DNA of 64,000 bases from Prevotella melaninogenica (GCF_013267595.1 NZ_CP054011.1:1750147-1814146); one strand, 5' to 3'; positions 44,363-53,890 are shown, counted from the stretch's first letter. Notes: generated by a model from the sequence alone, not told the origin. A program made the numbers and translations.

Positions 44363-44866
44363 TCATGCCTTCACAATCATACAAACTGCGTATGCAGCCA
44401 TACCATCTTCACGACCAACGAAGCCCATGCGCTCGGAAGTGGTAGCTTTAATAGATACGGCATCGATATCGCAACCAATAATATCAGACAGACATTTGCA
44501 CATAGCAGGGATATGTGGGTTTATCTTTGGACGCTCGGCACATACCGTAGCATCGATGTTTCCTACTCGATAACCCTTTGTTGCTAAGAGGTCAATGGTC
44601 TTGCGAAGAATAACCTTTGAGTCCATATCGAGCGTATCAGCAGAGGTGTCGGGGAAATGATAACCAATATCGCGCATATTAGCAGCACCGAGTAGGGCAT
44701 CACAGATAGCGTGAATGAGTACGTCAGCATCACTGTGTCCAAGGAGTCCAAGGGTATGCTCAATTTTGATACCACCTAAATACAGGTCGCGTCCTTCAAC
44801 GAGTTTGTGTACGTCGTATCCCATTCCGACACGGAAGGATGGGATGGGTTGAGTAGAATCGGTCAT
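44363..44866 (-). CDS. ispF: 2-C-methyl-D-erythritol 2,4-cyclodiphosphate synthase
   Basis: A 167-residue trimeric enzyme of the MEP isoprenoid pathway, converting CDP-ME 2-phosphate to MEcPP with loss of CMP. The zinc site GYDVHKL (Asp and His), LLGHSDADVLIHAICDALLG (third His ligand) and DIGYHFPDTS are all present. IDATVCAERPKINPH and IKATTSERMGFVGREDG close the protein. Length is slightly longer than E. coli IspF (159). It is the third minus-strand gene after porU and porV, with 190 bp before porV's end; co-transcription is possible but unproven. Confidence 0.97.
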   Translation of the reverse strand: MTDSTQPIPSFRVGMGYDVHKLVEGRDLYLGGIKIEHTLGLLGHSDADVLIHAICDALLGAANMRDIGYHFPDTSADTLDMDSKVILRKTIDLLATKGYRVGNIDATVCAERPKINPHIPAMCKCLSDIIGCDIDAVSIKATTSERMGFVGREDGMAAYAVCMIVKA

Positions 44867-45026
44867 ATTCTTATATAAGGAGAACCTTCCTAATATCCTG
44901 CAAAGGAGGGGAATATCTTTACTAAAAGATAAGCAGAAGGTTGGTTGAGAGTTAATGCTAAATAATTAATGAATAAGATAAGAAGTGGATAACTAAGTCT
45001 GTTCTAATAGTTTCCCATAAGGTTCT

Positions 45027-45043
45027 CCCCTCCTTTGGAGGGG
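45027..45043 (-). terminator. G/C-rich inverted repeat after porV stop, possible terminator
   Basis: CCCCTCCTTTGGAGGGG is a perfect hairpin 14 bp after the porV stop on the minus strand. Like the sequence after deaD it has no T run. Confidence 0.45.
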
Positions 45044-45056
45044 CTGGGGGAGGTCT

Positions 45057-46223
45057 TTACCTCCTCTTAAACAAATCTTTTATACCATCCATGTCAAATG
45101 AGAGAGAGAAACGGAGGGTCTGATCAAGTGGGTTGTTCTTAGCCGTTGCAATAACATATCCGGCATCCAGTGAGAAGACATTCATCTTGAAGCCTGCACC
45201 GACAGTGAAGTACTTGCGGTTACCTTTGTTCTCGCTTTCGTGGTGATAACCAGCACGGAGTGAGAACTTATCATTATAAGTATATTCTGCACCTAAGCTC
45301 CACTGAATCTCCTGCAATTCCTCAGAAGCACCATTAGGCGCATCACCGAAGCTCTTGAAGATACCTGAGATAGAAGATACGTCATAGTATTCCTTCTGAA
45401 GACGGTTATCATAGTCTACTTGTGTTTCATCAGCTTTGCGCTTTGGATAGGTAGGGACTAATAACTTATTAGCATCAGCAGCAATGGTAAAACGGTTGAA
45501 TTCATCGATAGGAATCATCAACGAAGCACCTAAACGAAGGTTGGTTGGGATGAACTCAGAGCGATTATCACCACCGAAGGTAATCTTCGAACCAATGTTA
45601 GAGATATTCATACCTAAACCCAACTGGCACTCACGCTCACCTATATTGATATAGTTCTGATAATAGCAAGACAAGTCGGCTGCAAAGGCAGAACCTGGTG
45701 CGGTATCATCTGTATAATTATAGGTAAGGTCTGAGTATATCCAACGTACAGCTGCACCTAATGAGAAATGCTCACTCAACATCAGAGAGTAGGCTACGTC
45801 CATTGACATCTCATAAGGGTTAATGGTCATGTTAGATCCGTCAGTCATCTGTACTTCACCCAAAGAGAAGTAGCGCATAGAAGCTGAGACTGCACTGTAA
45901 TCACCGATACGATAGTAACCAGCAAGATAAGCCAAGTCGATGTCGCTCACCAACTGGCGAAGCCAAGGAGTGTAGTTTAGGGAAACACCAGCACGAGAAA
46001 TATTAAAAGGATATTTTGCAGGATTCCAATACTGTGAGTTCACATCTGGGTCGGTGGCAGCACCAACATCACCCATACCTGCAGCACGTGCATCAGGAGC
46101 GATAGTCTGTGAGGTAACAGATGTGTTGACTGGATTAAAAATATCTTTCTTATCCTGAGCAAAAACGGTAGATGAGGCAAATACCGTCAGTGAGAGGATG
46201 GCTATACGAAGCTTATTAATCAT
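45057..46223 (-). CDS. porV: Type IX secretion outer-membrane protein PorV (LptO)
   Basis: A 388-residue outer-membrane beta-barrel. The signal peptide is 1-22 (ends FAQ). The N-terminal segment QTIAPDARAAGMGDVGAATD is characteristic of PorV, and the rest has the alternating pattern of a FadL-like 14-strand barrel, ending RFSLSFDMDGIKDLFKRR. PorV shuttles cargo from the translocon to the PorU attachment complex. It is directly downstream of porU on the same strand (60-bp gap), the usual order, and most likely co-transcribed. Confidence 0.95.
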   Translation of the reverse strand: MINKLRIAILSLTVFASSTVFAQDKKDIFNPVNTSVTSQTIAPDARAAGMGDVGAATDPDVNSQYWNPAKYPFNISRAGVSLNYTPWLRQLVSDIDLAYLAGYYRIGDYSAVSASMRYFSLGEVQMTDGSNMTINPYEMSMDVAYSLMLSEHFSLGAAVRWIYSDLTYNYTDDTAPGSAFAADLSCYYQNYINIGERECQLGLGMNISNIGSKITFGGDNRSEFIPTNLRLGASLMIPIDEFNRFTIAADANKLLVPTYPKRKADETQVDYDNRLQKEYYDVSSISGIFKSFGDAPNGASEELQEIQWSLGAEYTYNDKFSLRAGYHHESENKGNRKYFTVGAGFKMNVFSLDAGYVIATAKNNPLDQTLRFSLSFDMDGIKDLFKRR

Positions 46224-46283
46224 TCTATTTTAATTGGATTGCTTATTAAATGTTGCTATATGGATTGAAACGTTCTTCTTCTG

Positions 46284-49200
46284 TTATTTATTGTCTAATA
46301 TAATCAGTTTCTTAGCTTTCGACACCTTTGTAGCACCATTGCTACTGAGGCGTACTCGATAGAGGTAAACACCTGTTTGGAGTTTTGCCCCATTCTCAAC
46401 GGTAAGGTCCCAGTTGGCTGTAATGGCATTGCCCGATGCAACACCAGTCTCACTGCGGTGCCATAGGAGGCGGCCGCTCATATCGAATACTTCTATGTCA
46501 ACATCGACATCTGAACCAATATAGTTGTGCGTAACAATGAATGTCGTCTCTGTCGTGGCAGGATTCTTAGAGGCATTGACACTATATATTTCTGGTGCCA
46601 GTCCTTTTACAACCTTGAACTGTAATGTAACGGTTGAAGGGTTGTTCTGTATGTCCCACGCACGGAACTGCAGAGTGTGTGGTCCCTCAGAAAGCTCTGG
46701 CAGACTAAAGCCTGTTGTTCCTGATGTATAGCTACCGAAGTCATATCGGAAGTTATCATTCAGAATATAGGTCTGCGTCAACTTGCCGTCGATGGTCAGC
46801 TGCATGTTATGTCCGATACCATTACCAGAAGCGTTGATACCATCTTTATCCGTTATCTGTGCAAAGAAGTAAGGGGTACTATTGACCTCACCACCATTGA
46901 CAAATGAAGGAGAATTGAGATAAGCATAGATTGATGGACCAATAGAGTCGTTGTATACAATCTCTGAACCATCAATCGTGAAGCCCTCTTCATGTCCTTG
47001 TGCCATGAGGGTGTGGCTGTCGTTAATGGCAGATAGATTCATCAAGCCTGTTCCTGCTGCATAGTTGATGTCACGTGGTACGGCAAAGGTGAATGTAAAC
47101 TCACCATTCTTGATACTGTCTGTACCATTGTATAGCACCTTCTGGCGGTCATAATATTGGAAAGCACTTGCGGATGTATCCTCTTGCTTCTTACAAGTGA
47201 TAAGTTCTTTTGTATCACGTACGGTAGCAGTGAGTAGTCCCTTGAAGTCACCTTGCTTACTACCGTTCTTTGCTATACAACCTTTGACAGTTACAACGGA
47301 GCCACCTTTGAGTACAACAGAACCTGTCGTACTTGGCGTTTGTCCATTGATTGTCTCCACTTTTACCTCTAATGTTGGGAGGTTCAGTGAGAGAGCTGGG
47401 TCGCCTAATAAAGCATATTGCAGTTTATTTGGTGTGAGGTCGCTGTTAGAATTAATCAACTCACATTTAGCTAAACGCTGTGCTTCGCCCACCGTTGTTG
47501 GCTTTCCATTGGTAAAACTCAGTACATGCTTGAGGAAGGCGGTGTTGATAGCCTTGTTATAGTATGCATATACCGTACGAGTAGTACCCCAGAAAGCAAC
47601 AGAGCCACCCTTCTTGTTTAGCATTGCTGCTTCACCGATAGTTGGGATAGTACCATCGTATGGCATAATATCACAGCTGGCGGTAATCCAAAGTGGTAGA
47701 TTAGCGTTGGTAAAGTTGGCATAGTCGTTGAGACGGAGTACTGCTTCATGAGAGATCTGGTCTTCCTTTCCGTGACCAGCATAATCCATGATAAGTGCAC
47801 CTTGTGCCTGTTGCTGCTTGATAATAGCACTTACCTCAGGGTAGGTGTTACCAGTTGCAGACGATACACGGGTGTAAGCATCCCACATCACCTTCTTTAC
47901 TTGATAGTCAGGATAGGTCGACATAATGGTTTCTGCGGTCTCATTGATATCGTGCATGTGGAGATTATTGTTTCCATCATCACCCATGAACATGATAACA
48001 TTCTCCCAGCTTCCGCCATTCTTGTTCTCAGCATAGCCGATTGTCTTATCGACTAATACCTTTGCATCTGAAATCTCTGTCACTGGAAAGCGCCCAACTC
48101 CAAGGTCTTCTTTGTCACGTCTTAACAAGTCTCCACCTTCTCCATCATCCATCAACGTAAACCAACCATCATTGACATAGCAATCGGTCTCGCTGAATGA
48201 GTTTTCACTCTCGTAGGCAAGAAGATAATCATCAGGGTTAAGGTTACGACAAGCACTGGTAACCATACGGTTGTCCCATACGCAGTCGCCAAAGAGTAGG
48301 AGCGACTGTGGAAGATTGTTACTGGTAGCACGGTCGTAAAGCATTTTCATATAACGGCGGTAAGCCATTGCATCAGGTGTCCCACTGGAGAATTCATTAT
48401 AGAGTTCGTCTGCAGGAACAATACGCACAGAAATATTATCATGTGTCCGATGGAAGTCGGCTAAGCGTTCTGCCTGGGCTAATAACTTCTGACTTGTAGG
48501 GATGATAATCACCATGTTGACTGGTTCGTCAGCATGATGGTCTTGATTGGTTATGTTGTAAACATACTCAGGGGCTGGGAAAGAAGCCTTTAAAGAAGGT
48601 GCTGGCGATGGTGTTGGGTAGGTCATGATAAGGTAGTCAAGACGTGCTGGACCACCTGATATGGTTGTTAATTTAATACTGTCGACAGCATGAAGCGTGT
48701 TAAGCGTATAGGTTCTGACTTCTTCATAACCTTTGTCAAAGGACTCTTGAGGTGTAACTCTTATGTCGCCAAGATGTTGACCATTTGCTTCTACCTTTAC
48801 AATAGAAGTATAGGTACCTGTTGTTACTGCAACTGTGAGTTTTGCGCTCGTAGCACGTGCTTTGTTAGCTAAGGTGAAAACTTCACCTTCGTTTAGTTTT
48901 AAAGGAGTCTCTTCAAAGAGGTTTCGTCCTCCATGATACCAACTGAAATTATCTACCTCATGCAGACTATGATAATCGTCTGCAGACGGATAGAAACTGT
49001 TGAGGAAGGTCGTGCTGTCTGCAACGGTTGCATGAGCACTATTATTATCCTCGGTCAGGAAGTAATAACCATAGTTAGAATAAGGGTTGCGGATTCTCTT
49101 TACCGATGTGTTGCTTTCCCAACTAACAGGACCACGAGCATAGAAGAGCCGTCTACCATTACTATTATAGGTTGGCACCTCTTTTAAATCATCAAATGAA

Positions 49201-49883
49201 GTGATGTCGTCAGCTGTAAGAACCTCCTTCTCCAAGTTTCCACCATAGCCATAGATTTTGACTTTGTCAATATTAGAGAAGCCGGCACGACGGATTAGAT
49301 CATTGGTCAACTGATAGACACCATTAGCAGGAACACGTATCTTTGCCCACTTACCACTTGCAAGAACGGAATGTGCAGCGTAGCGATTTGAGACAGTAGA
49401 TACCGATATGCCACCAGTACGAGTCTCAACACCTTTTGTCTTCTTCGTCGTTGTTTTCTTGGGACGAGATGTAAGCGCTATCATGAAACTGACGAGGAAC
49501 TGCTTCTTTCCATTGCGCTGAACGATAGGCATTAGAGATATCTCTAATACACCACGCTTACGTTCCACAGTCATCTGCTGATGTATCTCTGGTAATGCAG
49601 GAGGGACAACACTTGTCAATGCATTGTAGCGTTCAATGTCTGCCTTGCTCATGTCCATAAACTCAGGATAGCGTATCTCCAATTCGTAGGTAGAATCAGC
49701 GTACTGTTCACCAACAGGGATTGCATAACGGAAATGTGGCAATAGCGAGTCTATTGTCACATCTTGAACTGTTAGGTTGAAAAATCTTTGCTGTTGAGCT
49801 GATAGTTTCATACAACCCAACAGAAGTATAAGGCAGAGTATTGCTGAACGTTTCATTAACAGCTTGTTGATTCCTTTCGTCAT
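46284..49883 (-). CDS. porU: Type IX secretion sortase PorU
   Basis: A 1199-residue gingipain-like C25 peptidase that cleaves the C-terminal signal of type IX cargo and links it to anionic lipopolysaccharide. The signal sequence is near the N terminus; a start at the second Met (residue 10) is also plausible. The catalytic dyad is His704 (DYAGHGKEDQ) and Cys737 (WITASCDIMPYDG). The 33-residue spacing equals that of His657/Cys690 in P. gingivalis PorU. The protein ends in its own CTD-like tail (ATKVSKAKKLIILDNK). It implies a working type IX system; other core genes (porK-N, sov) are outside the window. Confidence 0.95.
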   Translation of the reverse strand: MTKGINKLLMKRSAILCLILLLGCMKLSAQQQRFFNLTVQDVTIDSLLPHFRYAIPVGEQYADSTYELEIRYPEFMDMSKADIERYNALTSVVPPALPEIHQQMTVERKRGVLEISLMPIVQRNGKKQFLVSFMIALTSRPKKTTTKKTKGVETRTGGISVSTVSNRYAAHSVLASGKWAKIRVPANGVYQLTNDLIRRAGFSNIDKVKIYGYGGNLEKEVLTADDITSFDDLKEVPTYNSNGRRLFYARGPVSWESNTSVKRIRNPYSNYGYYFLTEDNNSAHATVADSTTFLNSFYPSADDYHSLHEVDNFSWYHGGRNLFEETPLKLNEGEVFTLANKARATSAKLTVAVTTGTYTSIVKVEANGQHLGDIRVTPQESFDKGYEEVRTYTLNTLHAVDSIKLTTISGGPARLDYLIMTYPTPSPAPSLKASFPAPEYVYNITNQDHHADEPVNMVIIIPTSQKLLAQAERLADFHRTHDNISVRIVPADELYNEFSSGTPDAMAYRRYMKMLYDRATSNNLPQSLLLFGDCVWDNRMVTSACRNLNPDDYLLAYESENSFSETDCYVNDGWFTLMDDGEGGDLLRRDKEDLGVGRFPVTEISDAKVLVDKTIGYAENKNGGSWENVIMFMGDDGNNNLHMHDINETAETIMSTYPDYQVKKVMWDAYTRVSSATGNTYPEVSAIIKQQQAQGALIMDYAGHGKEDQISHEAVLRLNDYANFTNANLPLWITASCDIMPYDGTIPTIGEAAMLNKKGGSVAFWGTTRTVYAYYNKAINTAFLKHVLSFTNGKPTTVGEAQRLAKCELINSNSDLTPNKLQYALLGDPALSLNLPTLEVKVETINGQTPSTTGSVVLKGGSVVTVKGCIAKNGSKQGDFKGLLTATVRDTKELITCKKQEDTSASAFQYYDRQKVLYNGTDSIKNGEFTFTFAVPRDINYAAGTGLMNLSAINDSHTLMAQGHEEGFTIDGSEIVYNDSIGPSIYAYLNSPSFVNGGEVNSTPYFFAQITDKDGINASGNGIGHNMQLTIDGKLTQTYILNDNFRYDFGSYTSGTTGFSLPELSEGPHTLQFRAWDIQNNPSTVTLQFKVVKGLAPEIYSVNASKNPATTETTFIVTHNYIGSDVDVDIEVFDMSGRLLWHRSETGVASGNAITANWDLTVENGAKLQTGVYLYRVRLSSNGATKVSKAKKLIILDNK

Positions 49884-50017
49884 TTTATTGATGTATTCCT
49901 TCTTAAGTTTTTTGTCAGTTATTCCCTCTGTTCGGTTGATTATTTGAGTTCCTTAATTGGAGAGTATAGAAATCTATATCGTAATCGTTTAGAAGTCTTT
50001 CACTTACTCTCCTTAGT

Positions 50018-50635
50018 TTACTTGCAATTAAAGTCGAGAACCTTTCTCTCTTCAATGTATCCTTCCAGATGGTCATTGATATGTACAGGTCCACAACCTG
50101 ATGGACAGCCTGTATAGATGATGTCGCCAGTCTTGAGGGTAAAGTAGCGACTAATGTAACTGATGATTTCATCTACTTTGTATAGCATGTCAGTTGTACA
50201 TCCTTCCTGAACCGTCTGTCCATTGATATCAAGGTGGAAGCGGAGTCGTTGTACATCAAGGAATTTGTCCTTTGATACCCATTCTCCTAAAGCTGCCGAG
50301 CCATCAAAACCTTTGCAGAGGTCCCATGGTAGTCCTTGCGCTCTTAGTTTTTGTTGTAATTTGCGAGCTGTGAAGTCAATACCAACTGTCACAGCATCGT
50401 AATATCTATGAGCGAAGCGCTCTGAGATGGTCTTCCCCAATCGACAGATACGTACCACGAGTTCCGTTTCATATTCAATCGTTCCCAAGTCATCGGGAAT
50501 GAAGAAAGGCTTTTTATCTTTCAGTAGGGCAGAGTCTGCCTTAGTGAAGATAACTGGTCCTTCCTTTTTAGATAACGTTTCGTTTAGCGATTTATTATGT
50601 TCGGCATAATTCATGCCGACTGCAAAGATTTTCAT
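50018..50635 (-). CDS. Fumarylacetoacetate hydrolase family protein
   Basis: A 205-residue FAH-fold hydrolase. Motifs are KIFAVGMNYAEHNKSL, then GPVIFTKADSALL, and the metal-binding IEYETELVVRI (Glu-x-Glu) with the downstream Asp in VGIDFTARKLQQ. GLPWDLCKGFDGSAALGEWV and TGDIIYTGCPSGCGPV are typical of YcgM/FAHD1-type acylpyruvate or oxaloacetate hydrolases. The exact substrate is unknown. The gene is separated from tsf by a 9-bp array. Confidence 0.9.
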   Translation of the reverse strand: MKIFAVGMNYAEHNKSLNETLSKKEGPVIFTKADSALLKDKKPFFIPDDLGTIEYETELVVRICRLGKTISERFAHRYYDAVTVGIDFTARKLQQKLRAQGLPWDLCKGFDGSAALGEWVSKDKFLDVQRLRFHLDINGQTVQEGCTTDMLYKVDEIISYISRYFTLKTGDIIYTGCPSGCGPVHINDHLEGYIEERKVLDFNCK

Positions 50636-50651
50636 TGTTGGTAGTTTTAGG

Positions 50652-50734
50652 AAATTATTGGGCTTATTGGCCCAATTAGCCCAATTAACCCAATTAGTCT
50701 TATTAGCCCAATTAGCCTAATAAGCCCTAACTTC
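50652..50734. repeat. 9-bp-period tandem array, copy 4 (longest)
   Basis: About nine units: attattggg, cttattggc, ccaattagc, ccaattaac, ccaattagt, cttattagc, ccaattagc, ctaataagc. It is the clearest of the four arrays and lies between the tsf terminator and the FAH-family gene. Confidence 0.85.
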
Positions 50735-50735
50735 T

Positions 50736-50782
50736 AATAAAAGAGAGTTGCAGAAGCCTAATGGCTATCCTGCAACTCCCAT
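50736..50782 (-). terminator. Terminator of the rpsB-tsf transcript
   Basis: GAGTTGCAG and CTGCAACTC form the stem. On the minus strand TCTTTTATT follows. Confidence 0.75.
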
Positions 50783-50808
50783 ATCTTTCTTCTTAAGAAG
50801 CTCTGTGA

Positions 50809-51807
50809 TTACTCTGCAGAGAGAGTGAAGCGCTTGTAAGCAACAATCTTAAGATCCTTGCTCTGAGCCTTAAGCCACTCGCTAACGCTCTGCTTGTCGC
50901 CATCACCGAACTGAAACTCCTGATCAACGAGACAGTTCTCCTTGAAGAACTTGTTCAGACGACCCTTAGCGATGTTCTGAATCATATCCTCGTTGAGGTT
51001 TGCAGCCTTCTCAGCAGCAACAGTGTTGCGAATCTCGATAGCCTTGTCAGCCTCCTCACGTGTCAACCAACCCTTCTTGATGTTAGACTCGATGTGGTCT
51101 TCACTGTCAACGAGGTTAGCGTTGATACCTGCCTTCTTGATAGCAGCAACAACAGCCTTCTCAATCTGCTCTTCCTTAGTCTTTTCAACAGCAACCTTGA
51201 ACTCCTCGTCCTTAACAGACTGTGGAATAGATGCCTCGTCAAGAGCTACAGGCTTCATAGCTGCAACCTGCATAGCTACCTTGTGACCAGCATCCTCATT
51301 GTTCTCATTGAGCTGAACGATAGTTGCGAGAGTGTGCTTGTTCATGTGGTCATAAACAGACAAGTTCTCACCCTCAAGGAAGTTGTAGCCGTCGAGCTCC
51401 ATCTTCTCACCAGTAACACCAGAACGCTGCTGAACTGCAGTAGCAGCATCCTCGCCATTAGCGAGCTTAAGTGCCTTAACCTCATCAAGGCTCTTGCACT
51501 TGTTAGCAACAGCAGCGTCCAGAATCTCCTGAACGAGGGCGATGAAGTCCTGACCATTAGCAACGAAGTCTGTCTCACACTTGATAGCAACCATAGCAGC
51601 AAAACCATCTACCTGCTTAACGAGTACACAACCGTTTGATGTCTCACGGTCAGAACGCTTAGCAGCGATAGCCAAACCACGCTCACGGATCAATTCCTTT
51701 GCCTTTTCGTAATCGCCTTCAGCCTCTGTGAGTGCCTTCTTTACGTCAGCCAGACCTGCGCCAGTCATAGCGCGGAGCTTCTTGATATCTTCAATAGATA
51801 CAGCCAT
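50809..51807 (-). CDS. tsf: Translation elongation factor Ts
   Basis: A 332-residue guanine-nucleotide exchange factor for EF-Tu. The N-terminal UBA-like domain (VSIEDIKKLRAMTGAGLADV, KKALTEAEGDYEKA) and the hallmark KCETDFVANGQDF are present. The two dimerisation subdomains and the C-terminal module (NKFFKENCLVDQEFQFGDGD) are complete. It is longer than E. coli Ts (283), as usual in Bacteroidota. It lies 125 bp after rpsB, with a strong hairpin in between. Confidence 0.97.
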   Translation of the reverse strand: MAVSIEDIKKLRAMTGAGLADVKKALTEAEGDYEKAKELIRERGLAIAAKRSDRETSNGCVLVKQVDGFAAMVAIKCETDFVANGQDFIALVQEILDAAVANKCKSLDEVKALKLANGEDAATAVQQRSGVTGEKMELDGYNFLEGENLSVYDHMNKHTLATIVQLNENNEDAGHKVAMQVAAMKPVALDEASIPQSVKDEEFKVAVEKTKEEQIEKAVVAAIKKAGINANLVDSEDHIESNIKKGWLTREEADKAIEIRNTVAAEKAANLNEDMIQNIAKGRLNKFFKENCLVDQEFQFGDGDKQSVSEWLKAQSKDLKIVAYKRFTLSAE

Positions 51808-51841
51808 TTTTTTGTTTTCCTTTCTAATATTATTAAATATT

Positions 51842-51918
51842 GTGGGCGTTGATGAGGGATAATAAACTTCACGTATTATAAATAATATAGAAGCTCATTA
51901 GCACTCACCAGCGCCCAC
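51842..51918 (-). promoter_or_regulatory. Long hairpin in the rpsB-tsf spacer
   Basis: GTGGGCGCTGGTGAG (51918-51904) pairs with CTCATCAACGCCCAC (51856-51842), 15 bp including two G-U pairs, with a loop of 47 nt. No T run follows directly. It could set the relative yield of S2 and EF-Ts or be an RNA-processing site. Confidence 0.55.
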
Positions 51919-51932
51919 TATGTTTCTTTTAA

Positions 51933-52748
51933 TTACTCAGCAGCTGGTGCCTCGTTCTCAGCCTTTGGAGCCTCTTCTGCCTTACGAGCAGCACGCTTTG
52001 GCTTAGCCTCAGCAGCCTCTTCAGCCTGCTCTGCAGCAGCCTTCTCGTCAGCCTTCTCAGCCTTACGCTCCTCAAGACCCTCTGCGATAGCACCGCAGCA
52101 AGCAGCGAGGATAGTCTCTACTGAATCCTTAGCATCATCATTAGCTGGAATGATATAGTCGATGTTCTTTGGATCAGAGTTGGTATCAACGATACCGAAT
52201 ACAGGAATGCCGAGACGGTTAGCCTCCTTAACAGCGATGTGCTCCTTCATTACGTCTACAACGAAGAGTGCAGATGGCAAACGAGTCAAGTCTGAGATAG
52301 AACCGAGGTTCTTCTCGAGCTTAGCACGCTGACGTGAAATCTGCAAAAGCTCACGCTTAGAGAGGTTAGAGAATGTACCGTCGTTCATCAACTTGTCGAT
52401 GTTCGTCATTTTCTTCACAGCCTTACGGATGGTTGGGAAGTTGGTCAGCATACCGCCAGCCCAACGCTCGTTTACGTATGGCATGTTAACAGCTGCAGCC
52501 TTCTCAGCTACAACTTCCTTAGCCTGTTTTTTAGTAGCGACGAACAAAATCTTCTTACCACTCTTAGCGATACCCTTGAGTGCCTCTGCTGCCTCGTCTA
52601 CCTTAGCTACAGTCTTGTGAAGATCGATGATGTGGATACCATTGCGCTCCATGAAGATGTAAGGAGCCATAGCTGGATTCCACTTACGACGGAGGTGGCC
52701 AAAGTGACATCCTGCCTCCAATAACTGGTCAAAATTTGTTCTTGACAT
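51933..52748 (-). CDS. rpsB: 30S ribosomal protein S2
   Basis: A 271-residue protein. The start MSRTNFDQLLEAGCHFGHLR and motifs WNPAMAPYIF, FVATKKQAKEVV, VNERWAGGMLTNF, and later FGIVDTNSDPKNIDYIIPAN are standard S2. The last ~45 residues are an Ala/Glu/Lys-rich extension (KADEKAAAEQAEEAAEAKPK) beyond the E. coli length, common in this phylum. It is transcribed with rpsI and rplM upstream or from its own leader in the 279-bp gap. Confidence 0.97.
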   Translation of the reverse strand: MSRTNFDQLLEAGCHFGHLRRKWNPAMAPYIFMERNGIHIIDLHKTVAKVDEAAEALKGIAKSGKKILFVATKKQAKEVVAEKAAAVNMPYVNERWAGGMLTNFPTIRKAVKKMTNIDKLMNDGTFSNLSKRELLQISRQRAKLEKNLGSISDLTRLPSALFVVDVMKEHIAVKEANRLGIPVFGIVDTNSDPKNIDYIIPANDDAKDSVETILAACCGAIAEGLEERKAEKADEKAAAEQAEEAAEAKPKRAARKAEEAPKAENEAPAAE

Positions 52749-52825
52749 TTTGTTTGTTTTTACTTGTTTACTTTCTTTTTAATTCTTTCTTGGCGAATGA
52801 GCTTCACCACGCTTTGTTAGAATCA

Positions 52826-52862
52826 ACTGACGGGTAGTCCCCCGATAAGGAATCGCGTCAGT
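52826..52862 (-). promoter_or_regulatory. Hairpin in the rpsB leader
   Basis: On the minus strand ACTGACG (52862-52856) pairs with CGTCAGT (52832-52826) and encloses CGGGGGACTACCCG. S2 represses its own synthesis through its leader in other bacteria; a similar role here is inference. The same gap (52749-53027) holds AT-rich short repeats of the type GAACTTTGAGATTTGAGG. Confidence 0.4.
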
Positions 52863-53027
52863 TTAGATACTAAACCTTTTCTTTACCTTTGAACTTTGAG
52901 ATTTGAGGTTTGAACTTTTACCTTTAAACTTGAGCTTTTTCTTTCTGTTTTGCTTTATTCTTTTATCGAATAAAACATATCATAAAGTTCAAAGTTCAAT
53001 ATTCAAATTTCAATGACAAAGAAAATA

Positions 53028-53414
53028 TTAACGCTTACTGAACTGGAAGTGAGCACGAGCCTTTGGCTGACCAGGCTTCTTACGCTCAACAGTACGACTG
53101 TCGCGTGTCAGGAATCCCTGGTCCTTAAGTGCTTTCTTATCTTCAGCGTTAACCTTAACCAATGCACGAGCGATAGCAAGACGCAGTGCCTGGCTCTGAC
53201 CAGTAAAGCCACCACCATCGAGGTTGGCCTTAATGTCATACTGACCTTCTACACCGAGCAACTGCAGTGGCTGCTTAACCACGTACTGCAGGATAGCTGA
53301 TGGGAAGAATTCAGTTAAATCTTTCTTGTTGATTGTGATCTTACCGGTACCCTCTGAGAGGTAAACACGCGCTACAGCGCTCTTACGGCGACCAATTGCA
53401 TTAATTACTTCCAT
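53028..53414 (-). CDS. rpsI: 30S ribosomal protein S9
   Basis: A 128-residue protein with the standard S9 start (INAIGRRKSAVARVYL), the motif GGGFTGQSQALRLAIARALV and the C-terminal RDSRTVERKKPGQPKAR and HFQFSKR that reach the decoding centre. It lies 11 bp after rplM, in one operon with it. Confidence 0.98.
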   Translation of the reverse strand: MEVINAIGRRKSAVARVYLSEGTGKITINKKDLTEFFPSAILQYVVKQPLQLLGVEGQYDIKANLDGGGFTGQSQALRLAIARALVKVNAEDKKALKDQGFLTRDSRTVERKKPGQPKARAHFQFSKR

Positions 53415-53425
53415 CTTTCTCCTTA

Positions 53426-53890
53426 TTATTTATACTGGTTAATATCAATTGCCTTTGGCTTCTGTGCCTCGAGACCGTTGAGCTCTGTACCTTCGATAAC
53501 ATAGAGGTTATCCAACAGATGACGACCTAAAGGACCCTTTGGTAACATACCCTTAACAGCATGACGAATCATCTTATCAATACCGTTCTTACGAGTACGA
53601 AGCTGTGCAGGTGTGTTGAAACGCTGACCACCAGGGTAACCAGTATAACGTGTGTAAACCTTATCAGTCTCCTTCTTACCAGAGAATACAACCTTAGCTG
53701 CATTGATAATGATTACGTTGTCACCACAATCTACGTGTGGGGTGAAAGTTGGCTTGTACTTTCCGCGAAGAAGCTTAGCTACTTTAGAGCAAAGACGACC
53801 TACAACCTGATCGCTCGCGTCAATAACGACCCACTCTTTCTTAGCTGTTTCCTTGTTTACGGAAATAGTCTTGTAACTTAAAGTGTCCAT
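53426..53890 (-). CDS. rplM: 50S ribosomal protein L13
   Basis: A 154-residue protein with standard L13 motifs: WVVIDASDQVVGRLCSKVAK, LLRGKYKPTFTPHVDCGDNV and VKGMLPKGPLGR. First gene of the rplM-rpsI(-rpsB-tsf) block. Confidence 0.98.
   Translation of the reverse strand: MDTLSYKTISVNKETAKKEWVVIDASDQVVGRLCSKVAKLLRGKYKPTFTPHVDCGDNVIIINAAKVVFSGKKETDKVYTRYTGYPGGQRFNTPAQLRTRKNGIDKMIRHAVKGMLPKGPLGRHLLDNLYVIEGTELNGLEAQKPKAIDINQYK

Noticed and set aside
49915..50172. 85-codon open frame overlapping the FAH-family gene
   Set aside because: It overlaps conserved FAH motifs in another frame and has no recognisable features.
51094..51639. 181-codon open frame antisense to tsf
   Set aside because: Leu/Asn-rich composition typical of an antisense shadow of a ribosomal-type gene.
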